64,000 nt of DNA from Arenicola marina (lineage: Eukaryota; Annelida; Polychaeta; Arenicolidae), in contig OZ025253.1 of the NCBI GenBank assembly GCA_964019135.1, positions 11,289,059-11,353,058 on the forward strand. Direction: 5' to 3'. Each line of letters opens with the position of its first letter. Position 1 is the stretch's first letter. This document shows, in pieces, positions 11,601 through 26,318 of the stretch. The position numbers and the translations under genes are program-made. The notes under the pieces were generated by a model. The model was not told the DNA's origin, searched no databases, and saw only the letters and a list, made by a program, of their open reading frames with translations.

Positions 11601-14600
11601 CTATGGATCTGCAGTCCAGTGCGCTAACCTCTACACCAGGGAGGATTCGAACCCAGGATCTATGGATCTGCGGTCCAGTGCGCTAACATCTATACCAGGG
11701 AGGATTCGAACCCAGGATCTATGGATCTGCGGTCCAGTGCGCTAACCTCTACACCAGGGAGGATTCGAACCCAGGACCTATGGATCTGCGGTCCAGTGCG
11801 CTAACCTCTACACCAGGTAGGATTCCGACCCAGGACCTATGGATCTGCGGTCCAGTGCGCTAACATCTATACCAGGGGGGATTCGAACCCAGGATCTATG
11901 GATCTGCGGTCCAGTGCGCTAACCTCTACACCAGGGAGGATTCGAACCCAGGACCTATGGATCTGCGGTCCAGGGCGCTAACCTCTACACCAGGTAGGAT
12001 TCCGACCCAGGACCTATGGATCTGCGGTCCAGTGCGCTAACATCTATACCAGGGAGGATTCGAACCCAGGACCTATGGATCTGCGGTCCAGTGCGCTAAC
12101 CTCTACACCAGGGAGGATTCGAACCCAGGATCTATGGATCTGCGGTCCAGTGCGCTAACATCTATACCAGGGAGGATTCGAACCCAGGACCTATGGATCT
12201 GCGGTCCAGTGCGCTAACCTCTACACCAGGGAGGATTCCTACCCAGGACCTATGGATCTGCGGTCCAGTGCGCTAACATCTATACCAGGGAGGATTCGAA
12301 CCCAGGACCTATGGATCTGCGGTCCAGTGCGCTAACCTCTACACCAGGGAGGATTCGAACCCAGGATCTATGGATCTGCGGTCCAGTGCGCTAACATCTA
12401 TACCAGGGAGGATTCCGACCCAGGACCTATGGATCTGCGGTCCAGTGCGCTAACCTCTACACCAGGGAGGATTCGAACCCAGGATCTATGGATCTGCGGT
12501 CCAGTGCGCTAACATCTATACCAGGGAGGATTCGAACCCAGGATCTATAGATCTGCGGTCCAGTGCGCTAACATCTATACCAGGGAGGATTCGAACCCAG
12601 GACCTATGGATCTGCGGTCCAGTGCGCTAACATCTATACCAGGGAGGATTCGAACCCAGGATCTATGGATCTGCGGTCCAGTGCGCTAACATCTATACCA
12701 GGGAGGATTCCGACCCAGGACCTATGGATCTGCGGTCCAGTGCGCTAACATCTATACCAGGGAGGATTCGAACCCAGGACCTATGGATCTGCGGTCCAGT
12801 ACGCTAACATCTATACCAGGGAGGATTCGAACCAAGGACCTATGGATCTGCGGTCCAGTGCGCTAACATCTATACCAGGGAGGATTCGAACCCAGGACCT
12901 ATGGATCTGCGGTCCAGTGCGCTAACCTCTACACCAGGGAGGATTCGAACCCAGCACCTATGGATCTGCGGTCCAGTGCGCTAACATCTATACCAGGGAG
13001 GACTCGAACCCAGGATCTATGGATATGCGGTCCAGTGCGCTAACATCTATACCAGGGAGGATTCGAACCCAGGACCAATGGATCTGCCGTCCAGTGCGCT
13101 AACATCTATACCACGGAGGATTCGAACCAAGGACCTATGGATGTGCGGTCCAGTGCGCTAACATCTATACCAGGGAGGATTCGAACCCAGAACCTATGGA
13201 TCTGCGGTCCAGTGCGCTAACATCTATACCAGGGAGGATTCCGACCCAGGACCTATTGATCTGCGGTCCAGTGCGCTAACATCTATACCAGGGAGGATTC
13301 CTACCCAGGATCTATGGATCTGCGGTCCAGTGCGCTAACATCTATACCAGGGAGGATTCCGACCCAGGACCTATGGATCTGCCGTCCAGTGCGCTAACAT
13401 CTATACCGGGGAGGATTCGAACCCAGGATCTATGGATCTGCGGTCCAGTGCGCTAACATCTATACCAGGGAGGATTCGAACCCAGGATCTATGGATCTGC
13501 GGTCCAGTGCGCTAACATCTATACCAGGGAGGATTCCGACCCAGGACCTATGGATCTGCGGTCCAGTGCGCTAACCTCTACACCAGGGAGGATTCGAACC
13601 CAGGATCTATGGATCTGCGGTCCAGTGCGCTAACATCTATACCAGGGAGGATTCGAACCCAGGATCTATAGATCTGCGGTCCAGTGCGCTAACATCTATA
13701 CCAGGGAGGATTCGAACCCAGGACCTATGGATCTGCGGTCCAGTGCGCTAACATCTATACCAGGGAGGATTCGAACCCAGGATCTATGGATCTGCGGTCC
13801 AGTGCGCTAACATCTATACCAGGGAGGATTCCGACCCAGGACCTATGGATCTGCGGTCCAGTGCGCTAACATCTATACCAGGGAGGATTCGAACCCAGGA
13901 CCTATGGATCTGCGGTCCAGTACGCTAACATCTATACCAGGGAGGATTCGAACCAAGGACCTATGGGTCTGCGGTCCAGTGCGCTAACATCTATACCAGG
14001 GAGGATTCGAACCCAGGACCTATGGATCTGCGGTCCAGTGCGCTAACCTCTACACCAGGGAGGATTCGAACCCAGCACCTATGGATCTGCGGTCCAGTGC
14101 GCTAACATCTATACCAGGGAGGACTCGAACCCAGGATCTATGGATATGCGGTCCAGTGCGCTAACATCTATACCAGGGAGGATTCGAACCCAGGACCAAT
14201 GGATCTGCCGTCCAGTGCGCTAACATCTATACCACGGAGGATTCGAACCAAGGACCTATGGATGTGCGGTCCAGTGCGCTAACATCTATACCTGGGAGGA
14301 TTCGAACCCAGCACCTATGGATCTGCGGTCCAGTGCGCTAACATCTATACCAGGGAGGATTCCGACCCAGGACCTATTGATCTGCGGTCCAGTGCGCTAA
14401 CATCTATACCAGGGAGGATTCCTACCCAGGATCTATGGATCTGCGGTCCAGTGCGCTAACATCTATACCAGGGAGGATTCCGACCCAGGACCTATGGATC
14501 TGCCGTCCAGTGCGCTAACATCTATACCGGGGAGGATTCGAACCCAGGATCTATGGATCTGCGGTCCAGTGCGCTAACATCTATACCAGGGAGGATTCGA

Positions 14601-17600
14601 ACCCAGGATCTATGGATCTGCGGTCCAGTGCGCTAACATCTATACCAGGGAGGATTCCGACCCAGGACCTATTGATCTGCGGTCCAGTGCGCTAACATCT
14701 ATACCTGGGAGGATTCGAACCCAGGATCTATGGATCTGCGGTCTAGTGCGCTAACATCTATACCAGGGAGGATTCCGACCCAGGACCTATGGATCTGCGG
14801 TCCAGTGCGCTAACATCTATACCAGGGAGGATTCCGACCCAGGACCTATTGATCTGCGGTCCAGTGCGCTAACATCTATACCAGGGAGGATTCGAACCCA
14901 GGATCTATGGATCTGCGGTCCAGTGCGCTAACATCTATACCAGGGAGGATTCGAACCCAGGACCTATGGATCTGCGGTCCAGTGCGCTAACATCTATACC
15001 AGGCAGGATTCCGACCCAGGACCTATGGATCTGCGGTCCAGTGCGCTAACATCTATACCAGGGAGGATTCGAACCCAGGATCTATGGATCTGCGGTTCAG
15101 TGCGCTAACATCTATACCAGGGAGGATTCGAACCCAGGGTCTATGGATCTGCGGTTCAGTGCGCTAACATCTATACCAGGGAGGATTCGAACCCAGGATC
15201 TATGGATCTGCGGTTCAGTGCGCTAACATCTATACCAGGGAGGATTCGAACCCAGGATCTATGGATCTGCTGTTCAGTGCGCTAACATTTATACCAGGGA
15301 GGATTCGAATCCAGGATCTATGGGTCTGCGGTCCAGTGCGCTAACATCTATACCTGGGAGGATTCGAACCCAGGATCTATGGATCTGCGGTCCAGTGCGC
15401 TAACATCTATACCTGGGAGGATTCGAACCCAGGATCTATGTATCTGCGGTTCAGTGCGCTAACATCTATACCAGGGAAGATTCGAACCCAGGATCTATGG
15501 ATCTGCGGTACAGTGCGCTAACATCTATACCAGGGAGGATTCGAACCCAGGATCTATGGATCTGCGGTTCAGTGCGCTAACATCTATACCAGGGAGGATT
15601 CAAAACCAGGATCTATGGATCTGCTGTTCAGTGCGCTAACATCTATACCAGGGAGGATTCGAACCCAGGATCTATGGATCTGCGGTCCAGTGCGCTAACA
15701 TCTATACCTGGGAGGATTCGAACCCAGGATCTATGGATCTGCGGTCAAGTGCGCTAACATCTATACCTGGGAGGATTCGAACCCAGGATCTATGGATCTG
15801 CGGTCCAGTGCGCTAACATCTATACCAGGGAGGATTCGAACCCAGGATCTATGGATCTGCGGTCCAGTGCGCTAACATCTATACCAGGGAGGATTCCGAC
15901 CCAGGACCTATTGATCTGCGGTCCAGTGCGCTAACATCTATACCAGGGAGGATTCAAACCCAGGATCTATGGATCTGCGGTCTAGTGCGCTAACATCTAT
16001 ACCAGGGAGGATTCCGACCCAGGACCTATGGATCTGCGGTCCAGTGCGCTAACATCTATACCAGGGAGGATTCCGACCCAGGACCTATTGATCTGCGGTC
16101 CAGTGCGCTAACATCTATACCAGGGAGGATTCGAACCCAGGGTCTATGGATCTGCGGTTCAGTGCGCTAACATCTATACCAGGGAGGATTCGAACCCAGG
16201 ATCTATGGATCTGCGGTTCAGTGCGCTAACATCTATGCCAGGGAGGATTCGAACCCAGGATCTATGGATCTGCTGTCCAGTGCGCTAACATCTATACCAG
16301 GGAGGATTCGAATCCAGGATCTATGGATCTGCGGTCCAGTGCGCTAACATCTATACCTGGGAGGATTCGAACCCAGGATCTATGGATCTGCGGTCCAGTG
16401 CGCTAACATCTATACCAGGGAGGATTCGAACCCAGGATCTATGGATCTGCGGTTCAGTGCGCTAACATCTATACCAGGGAAGATTCGAAGCCAGGATCTA
16501 TGGATCTGCGGTACAGTGCGCTAACATCTATACCAGGGAGGATTCGAACCCAGGATCTATGGATCTGCGGTCCAGTGCGCTAACCTCTACACCAGGGAGG
16601 ATTCGAACCCAGCACCTATGGATCTGCGGTCCAGTGCGCTAACATCTATACCAGGGAGGACTCGAACCCAGGATCTATGGATATGCGGTCCAGTGCGCTA
16701 ACATCTATACCAGGGAGGATTCGAACCCAGGACCAATGGATCTGCCGTCCAGTGCGCTAACATCTATACCACGGAGGATTCGAACCAAGGACCTATGGAT
16801 GTGCGGTCCAGTGCGCTAACATCTATACCAGGGAGGATTCGAACCCAGCACCTATGGATCTGCGGTCCAGTGCGCTAACATCTATACCAGGGAGGATTCC
16901 GACCCAGGACCTATTGATCTGCGGTCCAGTGCGCTAACATCTATACCAGGGAGGATTCGAACCCAGCACCTATGGATCTGCGGTCCAGTGCGCTAACATC
17001 TATACCAGGGAGGATTCCGACCCAGGACCTATTGATCTGCGGTCCAGTGCGCTAACATCTATACCAGGGAGGATTCCTACCCAGGATCTATGGATCTGCG
17101 GTCCAGTGCGCTAACATCTATACCAGGGAGGATTCCGACCCAGGACCTATGGATCTGCCGTCCAGTGCGCTAACATCTATACCGGGGAGGATTCGAACCC
17201 AGGATCTATGGATCTGCGGTCCAGTGCGCTAACATCTATACCAGGGAGGATTCGAACCCAGGATCTATGGATCTGCGGTCCAGTGCGCTAACATCTATAC
17301 CAGGGAGGATTCCGACCCAGGACCTATTGATCTGCGGTCCAGTGCGCTAACATCTATACCAGGGAGGATTCGAACCCAGGATCTATGGATCTGCGGTCTA
17401 GTGCGCTAACATCTATACCAGGGAGGATTCCGACCCAGGACCTATGGATCTGCGGTCCAGTGCGCTAACATCTATACCAGGGAGGATTCCGACCCAGGAC
17501 CTATTGATCTGCGGTCCAGTGCGCTAACATCTATACCAGGGAGGATTCGAACCCAGGATCTATGGATCTGCGGTCCAGTGCGCTAACATCTATACCAGGG

Positions 17601-20600
17601 AGGATTCGAACCCAGGACCTATGGATCTGCGGTCCAGTGCGCTAACATCTATACCAGGCAGGATTCCGACCCAGGACCTATGGATCTGCGGTCCAGTGCG
17701 CTAACATCTATACCAGGGAGGATTCGAACCCAGGATCTATGGATCTGCGGTTCAGTGCGCTAACATCTATACCAGGGAGGATTCGAACCCAGGGTCTATG
17801 GATCTGCGGTTCAGTGCGCTAACATCTATACCAGGGAGGATTCGAACCCAGGATCTATGGATCTGCGGTTCAGTGCGCTAACATCTATACCAGGGAGGAT
17901 TCGAACCCAGGATCTATGGATCTGCTGTTCAGTGCGCTAACATTTATACCAGGGAGGATTCGAATCCAGGATCTATGGGTCTGCGGTCCAGTGCGCTAAC
18001 ATCTATACCTGGGAGGATTCGAACCCAGGATCTATGGATCTGCGGTCCAGTGCGCTAACATCTATACCAGGGAGGATTCGAACCCAGGATCTATAGATCT
18101 GCGGTCCAGTGCGCTAACATCTATACCAGGGAGGATTCGAACCCAGGACCTATGGATCTGCGGTCCAGTGCGCTAACATCTATACCAGGGAGGATTCGAA
18201 CCCAGGATCTATGGATCTGCGGTCCAGTGCGCTAACATCTATACCAGGGAGGATTCCGACCCAGGACCTATGGATCTGCGGTCCAGTGCGCTAACATCTA
18301 TACCAGGGAGGATTCGAACCCAGGACCTATGGATCTGCGGTCCAGTGCGCTAACCTCTACACCAGGGAGGATTCGAACCCAGGACCTATGGATCTGCGGT
18401 CCAGTGCGCTAACCTCTACACCAGGGAGGATTCGAACCCAGGATCTATGGATCTGCGGTCCAGTGCGCTAACATCTATACCAGGGAGGATTCGAACCCAG
18501 GATCTATGGATCTGCGGTCCAGTGCGCTAACATCTATACCAGGGAGGATTCGAACCCAGGATCTATGGATGTGCGGTCCAGTGCGCTAACATCTATACCA
18601 GGGAGGATTCGAGAACAGGACCTATGGATCTGCAGTCCAGTGCGCTAACCTCTACACCAGGGAGGATTCGAACCCAGGATCTATGGATCTGCGGTCCAGT
18701 GCGCTAACATCTATACCAGGGAGGATTCGAACCCAGGATCTATGGATCTGCGGTCCAGTGCGCTAACCTCTACACCAGGGAGGATTCGAACCCAGGACCT
18801 ATGGATCTGCGGTCCAGTGCGCTAACCTCTACACCAGGTAGGATTCCGACCCAGGACCTATGGATCTGCGGTCCAGTGCGCTAACATCTATACCAGGGGG
18901 GATTCGAACCCAGGATCTATGGATCTGCGGTCCAGTGCGCTAACCTCTACACCAGGGAGGATTCGAACCCAGGACCTATGGATCTGCGGTCCAGTGCGCT
19001 AACCTCTACACCAGGTAGGATTCCGACCCAGGACCTATGGATCTGCGGTCCAGTGCGCTAACATCTATACCAGGGAGGATTCGAACCCAGGACCTATGGA
19101 TCTGCGGTCCAGTGCGCTAACCTCTACACCAGGGAGGATTCGAACCCAGGATCTATGGATCTGCGGTCCAGTGCGCTAACATCTATACCAGGGAGGATTC
19201 GAACCCAGGACCTATGGATCTGCGGTCCAGTGCGCTAACCTCTACACCAGGGAGGATTCCTACCCAGGACCTATGGATCTGCGGTCCAGTGCGCTAACAT
19301 CTATACCAGGGAGGATTCGAACCCAGGACCTATGGATCTGCGGTCCAGTGCGCTAACCTCTACACCAGGGAGGATTCGAACCCAGGATCTATGGATCTGC
19401 GGTCCAGTGCGCTAACATCTATACCAGGGAGGATTCCGACCCAGGACCTATGGATCTGCGGTCCAGTGCGCTAACCTCTACACCAGGGAGGATTCGAACC
19501 CAGGATCTATGGATCTGCGGTCCAGTGCGCTAACATCTATACCAGGGAGGATTCGAACCCAGGATCTATAGATCTGCGGTCCAGTGCGCTAACATCTATA
19601 CCAGGGAGGATTCGAACCCAGGACCTATGGATCTGCGGTCCAGTGCGCTAACATCTATACCAGGGAGGATTCGAACCCAGGATCTATGGATCTGCGGTCC
19701 AGTGCGCTAACATCTATACCAGGGAGGATTCCGACCCAGGACCTATGGATCTGCGGTCCAGTGCGCTAACATCTATACCAGGGAGGATTCGAACCCAGGA
19801 CCTATGGATCTGCGGTCCAGTACGCTAACATCTATACCAGGGAGGATTCGAACCAAGGACCTATGGATCTGCGGTCCAGTGCGCTAACATCTATACCAGG
19901 GAGGATTCGAACCCAGGACCTATGGATCTGCGGTCCAGTGCGCTAACCTCTACACCAGGGAGGATTCGAACCCAGCACCTATGGATCTGCGGTCCAGTGC
20001 GCTAACATCTATACCAGGGAGGACTCGAACCCAGGATCTATGGATATGCGGTCCAGTGCGCTAACATCTATACCAGGGAGGATTCGAACCCAGGACCAAT
20101 GGATCTGCCGTCCAGTGCGCTAACATCTATACCACGGAGGATTCGAACCAAGGACCTATGGATGTGCGGTCCAGTGCGCTAACATCTATACCAGGGAGGA
20201 TTCGAACCCAGCACCTATGGATCTGCGGTCCAGTGCGCTAACATATATACCAGGGAGGATTCCGACCCAGGACCTATTGATCTGCGGTCCAGTGCGCTAA
20301 CATCTATACCAGGGAGGATTCCTACCCAGGATCTATGGATCTGCGGTCCAGTGCGCTAACATCTATACCAGGGAGGATTCCGACCCAGGACCTATGGATC
20401 TGCCGTCCAGTGCGCTAACATCTATACCGGGGAGGATTCGAACCCAGGATCTATGGATCTGCGGTCCAGTGCGCTAACATCTATACCAGGGAGGATTCGA
20501 ACCCAGGATCTATGGATCTGCGGTCCAGTGCGCTAACATCTATACCAGGGAGGATTCCGACCCAGGACCTATTGATCTGCGGTCCAGTGCGCTAACATCT

Positions 20601-23600
20601 ATACCTGGGAGGATTCCTACCCAGGATCTATGGATCTGCGGTCCAGTGCGCTAACATCTATACCAGGGAGGATTCGAACCCAGGATCTATGGATCTGCGG
20701 TCCAGTGCGCTAACATCTATACCAGGGAGGATTCCGACCCAGGACCTATGGATCTGCCGTCCAGTGCGCTAACATCTATACCGGGGAGGATTCGAACCCA
20801 GGATCTATGGATCTGCGGTCCAGTGCGCTAACATCTATACCAGGGAGGATTCGAACCCAGGATCTATGGATCTGCGGTCCAGTGCGCTAACATCTATACC
20901 AGGGAGGATTCCGACCCAGGACCTATTGATCTGCGGTCCAGTGCGCTAACATCTATACCTGGGAGGATTCGAACCCAGGATCTATGGATCTGCGGTCTAG
21001 TGCGCTAACATCTATACCAGGGAGGATTCCGACCCAGGACCTATGGATCTGCGGTCCAGTGCGCTAACATCTATACCAGGGAGGATTCCGACCCAGGACC
21101 TATTGATCTGCGGTCCAGTGCGCTAACATCTATACCAGGGAGGATTCGAACCCAGGATCTATGGATCTGCGGTCCAGTGCGCTAACATCTATACCAGGGA
21201 GGATTCGAACCCAGGACCTATGGATCTGCGGTCCAGTGCGCTAACATCTATACCAGGCAGGATTCCGACCCAGGACCTATGGATCTGCGGTCCAGTGCGC
21301 TAACATCTATACCAGGGAGGATTCGAACCCAGGATCTATGGATCTGCGGTTCAGTGCGCTAACATCTATACCAGGGAGGATTCGAACCCAGGGTCTATGG
21401 ATCTGCGGTTCAGTGCGCTAACATCTATACCAGGGAGGATTCGAACCCAGGATCTATGGATCTGCGGTTCAGTGCGCTAACATCTATACCAGGGAGGATT
21501 CGAACCCAGGATCTATGGATCTGCTGTTCAGTGCGCTAACATTTATACCAGGGAGGATTCGAATCCAGGATCTATGGGTCTGCGGTCCAGTGCGCTAACA
21601 TCTATACCTGGGAGGATTCGAACCCAGGATCTATGGATCTGCGGTCCAGTGCGCTAACATCTATACCTGGGAGGATTCGAACCCAGGATCTATGGATCTG
21701 CGGTTCAGTGCGCTAACATCTATACCAGGGAAGATTCGAACCCAGGATCTATGGATCTGCGGTACAGTGCGCTAACATCTATACCAGGGAGGATTCGAAC
21801 CCAGGATCTATGGATCTGCGGTTCAGTGCGCTAACATCTATACCAGGGAGGATTCAAAACCAGGATCTATGGATCTGCTGTTCAGTGCGCTAACATCTAT
21901 ACCAGGGAGGATTCGAACCCAGGATCTATGGATCTGCGGTCCAGTGCGCTAACATCTATACCTGGGAGGATTCGAACCCAGGATCTATGGATCTGCGGTC
22001 AAGTGCGCTAACATCTATACCTGGGAGGATTCGAACCCAGGATCTATGGATCTGCGGTCCAGTGCGCTAACATCTATACCAGGGAGGATTCGAACCCAGG
22101 ATCTATGGATCTGCGGTCCAGTGCGCTAACATCTATACCAGGGAGGATTCCGACCCAGGACCTATTGATCTGCGGTCCAGTGCGCTAACATCTATACCAG
22201 GGAGGATTCAAACCCAGGATCTATGGATCTGCGGTCTAGTGCGCTAACATCTATACCAGGGAGGATTCCGACCCAGGACCTATGGATCTGCGGTCCAGTG
22301 CGCTAACATCTATACCAGGGAGGATTCCGACCCAGGACCTATTGATCTGCGGTCCAGTGCGCTAACATCTATACCAGGGAGGATTCGAACCCAGGGTCTA
22401 TGGATCTGCGGTTCAGTGCGCTAACATCTATACCAGGGAGGATTCGAACCCAGGATCTATGGATCTGCGGTTCAGTGCGCTAACATCTATGCCAGGGAGG
22501 ATTCGAACCCAGGATCTATGGATCTGCTGTTCAGTGCGCTAACATCTATACCAGGGAGGATTCGAATCCAGGATCTATGGATCTGCGGTCCAGTGCGCTA
22601 ACATCTATACCTGGGAGGATTCGAACCCAGGATCTATGGATCTGCGGTCCAGTGCGCTAACATCTATACCAGGGAGGATTCGAACCCAGGATCTATGGAT
22701 CTGCGGTTCAGTGCGCTAACATCTATACCAGGGAAGATTCGAACCCAGGATCTATGGATCTGCGGTACAGTGCGCTAACATCTATACCAGGGAGGATTCG
22801 AACCCAGGATCTATGGATCTGCGGTCCAGTGCGCTAACCTCTACACCAGGGAGGATTCGAACCCAGCACCTATGGATCTGCGGTCCAGTGCGCTAACATC
22901 TATACCAGGGAGGACTCGAACCCAGGATCTATGGATATGCGGTCCAGTGCGCTAACATCTATACCAGGGAGGATTCGAACCCAGGACCAATGGATCTGCC
23001 GTCCAGTGCGCTAACATCTATACCACGGAGGATTCGAACCAAGGACCTATGGATGTGCGGTCCAGTGCGCTAACATCTATACCAGGGAGGATTCGAACCC
23101 AGCACCTATGGATCTGCGGTCCAGTGCGCTAACATCTATACCAGGGAGGATTCCGACCCAGGACCTATTGATCTGCGGTCCAGTGCGCTAACATCTATAC
23201 CAGGGAGGATTCGAACCCAGCACCTATGGATCTGCGGTCCAGTGCGCTAACATCTATACCAGGGAGGATTCCGACCCAGGACCTATTGATCTGCGGTCCA
23301 GTGCGCTAACATCTATACCAGGGAGGATTCCTACCCAGGATCTATGGATCTGCGGTCCAGTGCGCTAACATCTATACCAGGGAGGATTCCGACCCAGGAC
23401 CTATGGATCTGCCGTCCAGTGCGCTAACATCTATACCGGGGAGGATTCGAACCCAGGATCTATGGATCTGCGGTCCAGTGCGCTAACATCTATACCAGGG
23501 AGGATTCGAACCCAGGATCTATGGATCTGCGGTCCAGTGCGCTAACATCTATACCAGGGAGGATTCCGACCCAGGACCTATTGATCTGCGGTCCAGTGCG

Positions 23601-25973
23601 CTAACATCTATACCAGGGAGGATTCGAACCCAGGATCTATGGATCTGCGGTCTAGTGCGCTAACATCTATACCAGGGAGGATTCCGACCCAGGACCTATG
23701 GATCTGCGGTCCAGTGCGCTAACATCTATACCAGGGAGGATTCCGACCCAGGACCTATTGATCTGCGGTCCAGTGCGCTAACATCTATACCAGGGAGGAT
23801 TCGAACCCAGGATCTATGGATCTGCGGTCCAGTGCGCTAACATCTATACCAGGGAGGATTCGAACCCAGGACCTATGGATCTGCGGTCCAGTGCGCTAAC
23901 ATCTATACCAGGCAGGATTCCGACCCAGGACCTATGGATCTGCGGTCCAGTGCGCTAACATCTATACCAGGGAGGATTCGAACCCAGGATCTATGGATCT
24001 GCGGTTCAGTGCGCTAACATCTATACCAGGGAAGATTCGAACCCAGGATCTATGGATCTGCGGTACAGTGCGCTAACATCTATACCAGGGAGGATTCGAA
24101 CCCAGGATCTATGGATCTGCTGTTCAGTGCGCTAACATCTATACCAGGGAGGATTCGAACCCAGGATCTATGGATCTGCGGTACAGTGCGCTAACATCTA
24201 TACCAGGGAGGATTCAAAACCAGGATCTATGGATCTGCTGTTCAGTGCGCTAACATCTATACCAGGGAGGATTCGAACCCAGGATCTATGGATCTGCGGT
24301 CCAGTGCGCTAACATCTATACCTGGGAGGATTCGAACCCAGGATCTATGGATCTGCGGTCAAGTGCGCTAACATCTATACCTGGGAGGATTCGAACCCAG
24401 GATCTATGGATCTGCGGTCCAGTGCGCTAACATCTATACCAGGGAGGATTCGAACCCAGGATCTATGGATCTGCGGTCCAGTGCGCTAACATCTATACCA
24501 GGGAGGATTCCGACCCAGGACCTATTGATCTGCGGTCCAGTGCGCTAACATCTATACCAGGGAGGATTCAAACCCAGGATCTATGGATCTGCGGTCTAGT
24601 GCGCTAACATCTATACCAGGGAGGATTCCGACCCAGGACCTATGGATCTGCGGTCCAGTGCGCTAACATCTATACCAGGGAGGATTCCGACCCAGGACCT
24701 ATTGATCTGCGGTCCAGTGCGCTAACATCTATACCAGGGAGGATTCGAACCCAGGGTCTATGGATCTGCGGTTCAGTGCGCTAACATCTATACCAGGGAG
24801 GATTCGAACCCAGGATCTATGGATCTGCGGTTCAGTGCGCTAACATCTATGCCAGGGAGGATTCGAACCCAGGATCTATGGATCTGCTGTTCAGTGCGCT
24901 AACATCTATACCAGGGAGGATTCGAATCCAGGATCTATGGATCTGCGGTCCAGTGCGCTAACATCTATACCTGGGAGGATTCGAACCCAGGATCTATGGA
25001 TCTGCGGTCCAGTGCGCTAACATCTATACCAGGGAGGATTCGAACCCAGGATCTATGGATCTGCGGTTCAGTGCGCTAACATCCATACCAGGGAAGATTC
25101 GAACCCAGGATCTATGGATCTGCGGTACAGTGCGCTAACATCTATACCAGGGAGGATTCGAACCCAGGATCTATGGATCTGCGGTTCAGTGCGCTAACAT
25201 CTATACCAGGGAGGATTCAAAACCAGGATCTATGGATCTGCTGTTCAGTGCGCTAACATCTATACCAGGGAGGATTCGAACCCAGGATCTATGGATCTGC
25301 GGTCCAGTGCGCTAACATCTATACCTGGGAGGATTCGAACCCAGGATCTATGGATCTGCGGTCAAGTGCGCTAACATCTATACCAGGGAGGATTCGAACC
25401 CAGGATCTATGGATCTGCGGTACAGTGCGCTAACATCTATACCAGGGAGGATTCCGACCCAGGATCTATGGATCTGCGGTACAGTGCGCTAACATCTATA
25501 CCAGGGAGGATTCGAAACCAGGATCTATGGATCTGCGGTTCAGTGCGCTAACATCTATACCAGGGAGGATTCGAACCCAGGATCTATGGATCTGCGGTTC
25601 AATGCGCTAACATCTATACCAGGGAGGATTCGAAACCAGGATCTATGGATCTGCGGTCCAGTGCGCTAACCTCTACACCAGGGAGGATTCGAAACCAGGA
25701 TCTATGGATCTGCGGTCCAGTGCGCTAACCTCTACACCAGGGAGGATTCCGACCCAGGATCTATGGATCTGCGGTGCAGTGCGCAACATCTCTACCGGGG
25801 AGGATTCGAACCCAGGACCTATGGATCTGTGGTCTAATGCGCGAACCTCTATACCAGGGAGGATTCGAACCCAGGACCTATGGATCTGTGGTCTAATGCG
25901 CGAACCTCTATTCCAGGGAGGATTCGAACCCAGGACCTATGGATCTGTGGTCTAATGGGCGAACCTCTATACC
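8637..25973 (-). repeat. 59-bp satellite made of a SINE tRNA-like head, about 290 copies
   Basis: Successive units are offset by exactly 59 bp (for example CCCAGGACCT at 8761 and 8820). On the minus strand each unit reads as an A-box-like TGGTGTAGAGG, a GGTTAGCGC D-arm-like segment, an anticodon-arm-like TGGA-CCGCAGA-TCCA and a B box GGTTCGAATCC, then restarts. It is therefore a tRNA without an acceptor stem. Some units carry changed B boxes (GGTAGGAATCC, GGTCGGAATCC). Higher-order copies are exact multiples of 59: ATGGATGTGC at 9951, 11544 and 18565 (27 and 119 units apart), and AGGCAGGATT at 15001, 17656, 21255 and 23910 (45, 61 and 45 units). The right edge, about 25760-25973, is more divergent and stops at an N gap. 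Confidence 0.95.
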
Positions 25974-26173
25974 NNNNNNNNNNNNNNNNNNNNNNNNNNN
26001 NNNNNNNNNNNNNNNNNNNNNNNNNNNNNNNNNNNNNNNNNNNNNNNNNNNNNNNNNNNNNNNNNNNNNNNNNNNNNNNNNNNNNNNNNNNNNNNNNNNN
26101 NNNNNNNNNNNNNNNNNNNNNNNNNNNNNNNNNNNNNNNNNNNNNNNNNNNNNNNNNNNNNNNNNNNNNNNNN
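25974..26173. other. Assembly gap, 200 N
   Basis: Exactly 200 unknown bases sit at the right edge of the 59-bp satellite. The round number suggests a scaffold placeholder, so the real gap size and the total array length are unknown. Confidence 0.99.
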
Positions 26174-26312
26174 GCTTGGGGCTGACGGACGATCTGCACG
26201 AAGAATAACCCACTACCAGTACGCTGCATATTAACACCGGAAGTCACATATGTCTAAATATTTATACAACTTACGCAAGGGGAGAGGCTAGTTCATTGAC
26301 GTTGATTTGTAA

Positions 26313-26318
26313 TTTATT
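26313..26318 (-). terminator. Possible poly(A) signal of gene A
   Basis: AATAAA on the minus strand, about 255 bp downstream of the proposed gene A stop codon. It is a common hexamer, so support depends on the exon call at 26571-26633. Confidence 0.25.

Noticed and set aside
8637-25973. A cluster of about 290 genuine tRNA genes
   Set aside because: Units have A and B boxes and an anticodon-like arm but no acceptor stem, no spacing for one, and they derive from a SINE head.
25849-26247. Open frames spanning the N gap
   Set aside because: They consist mainly of unknown residues and satellite translation.
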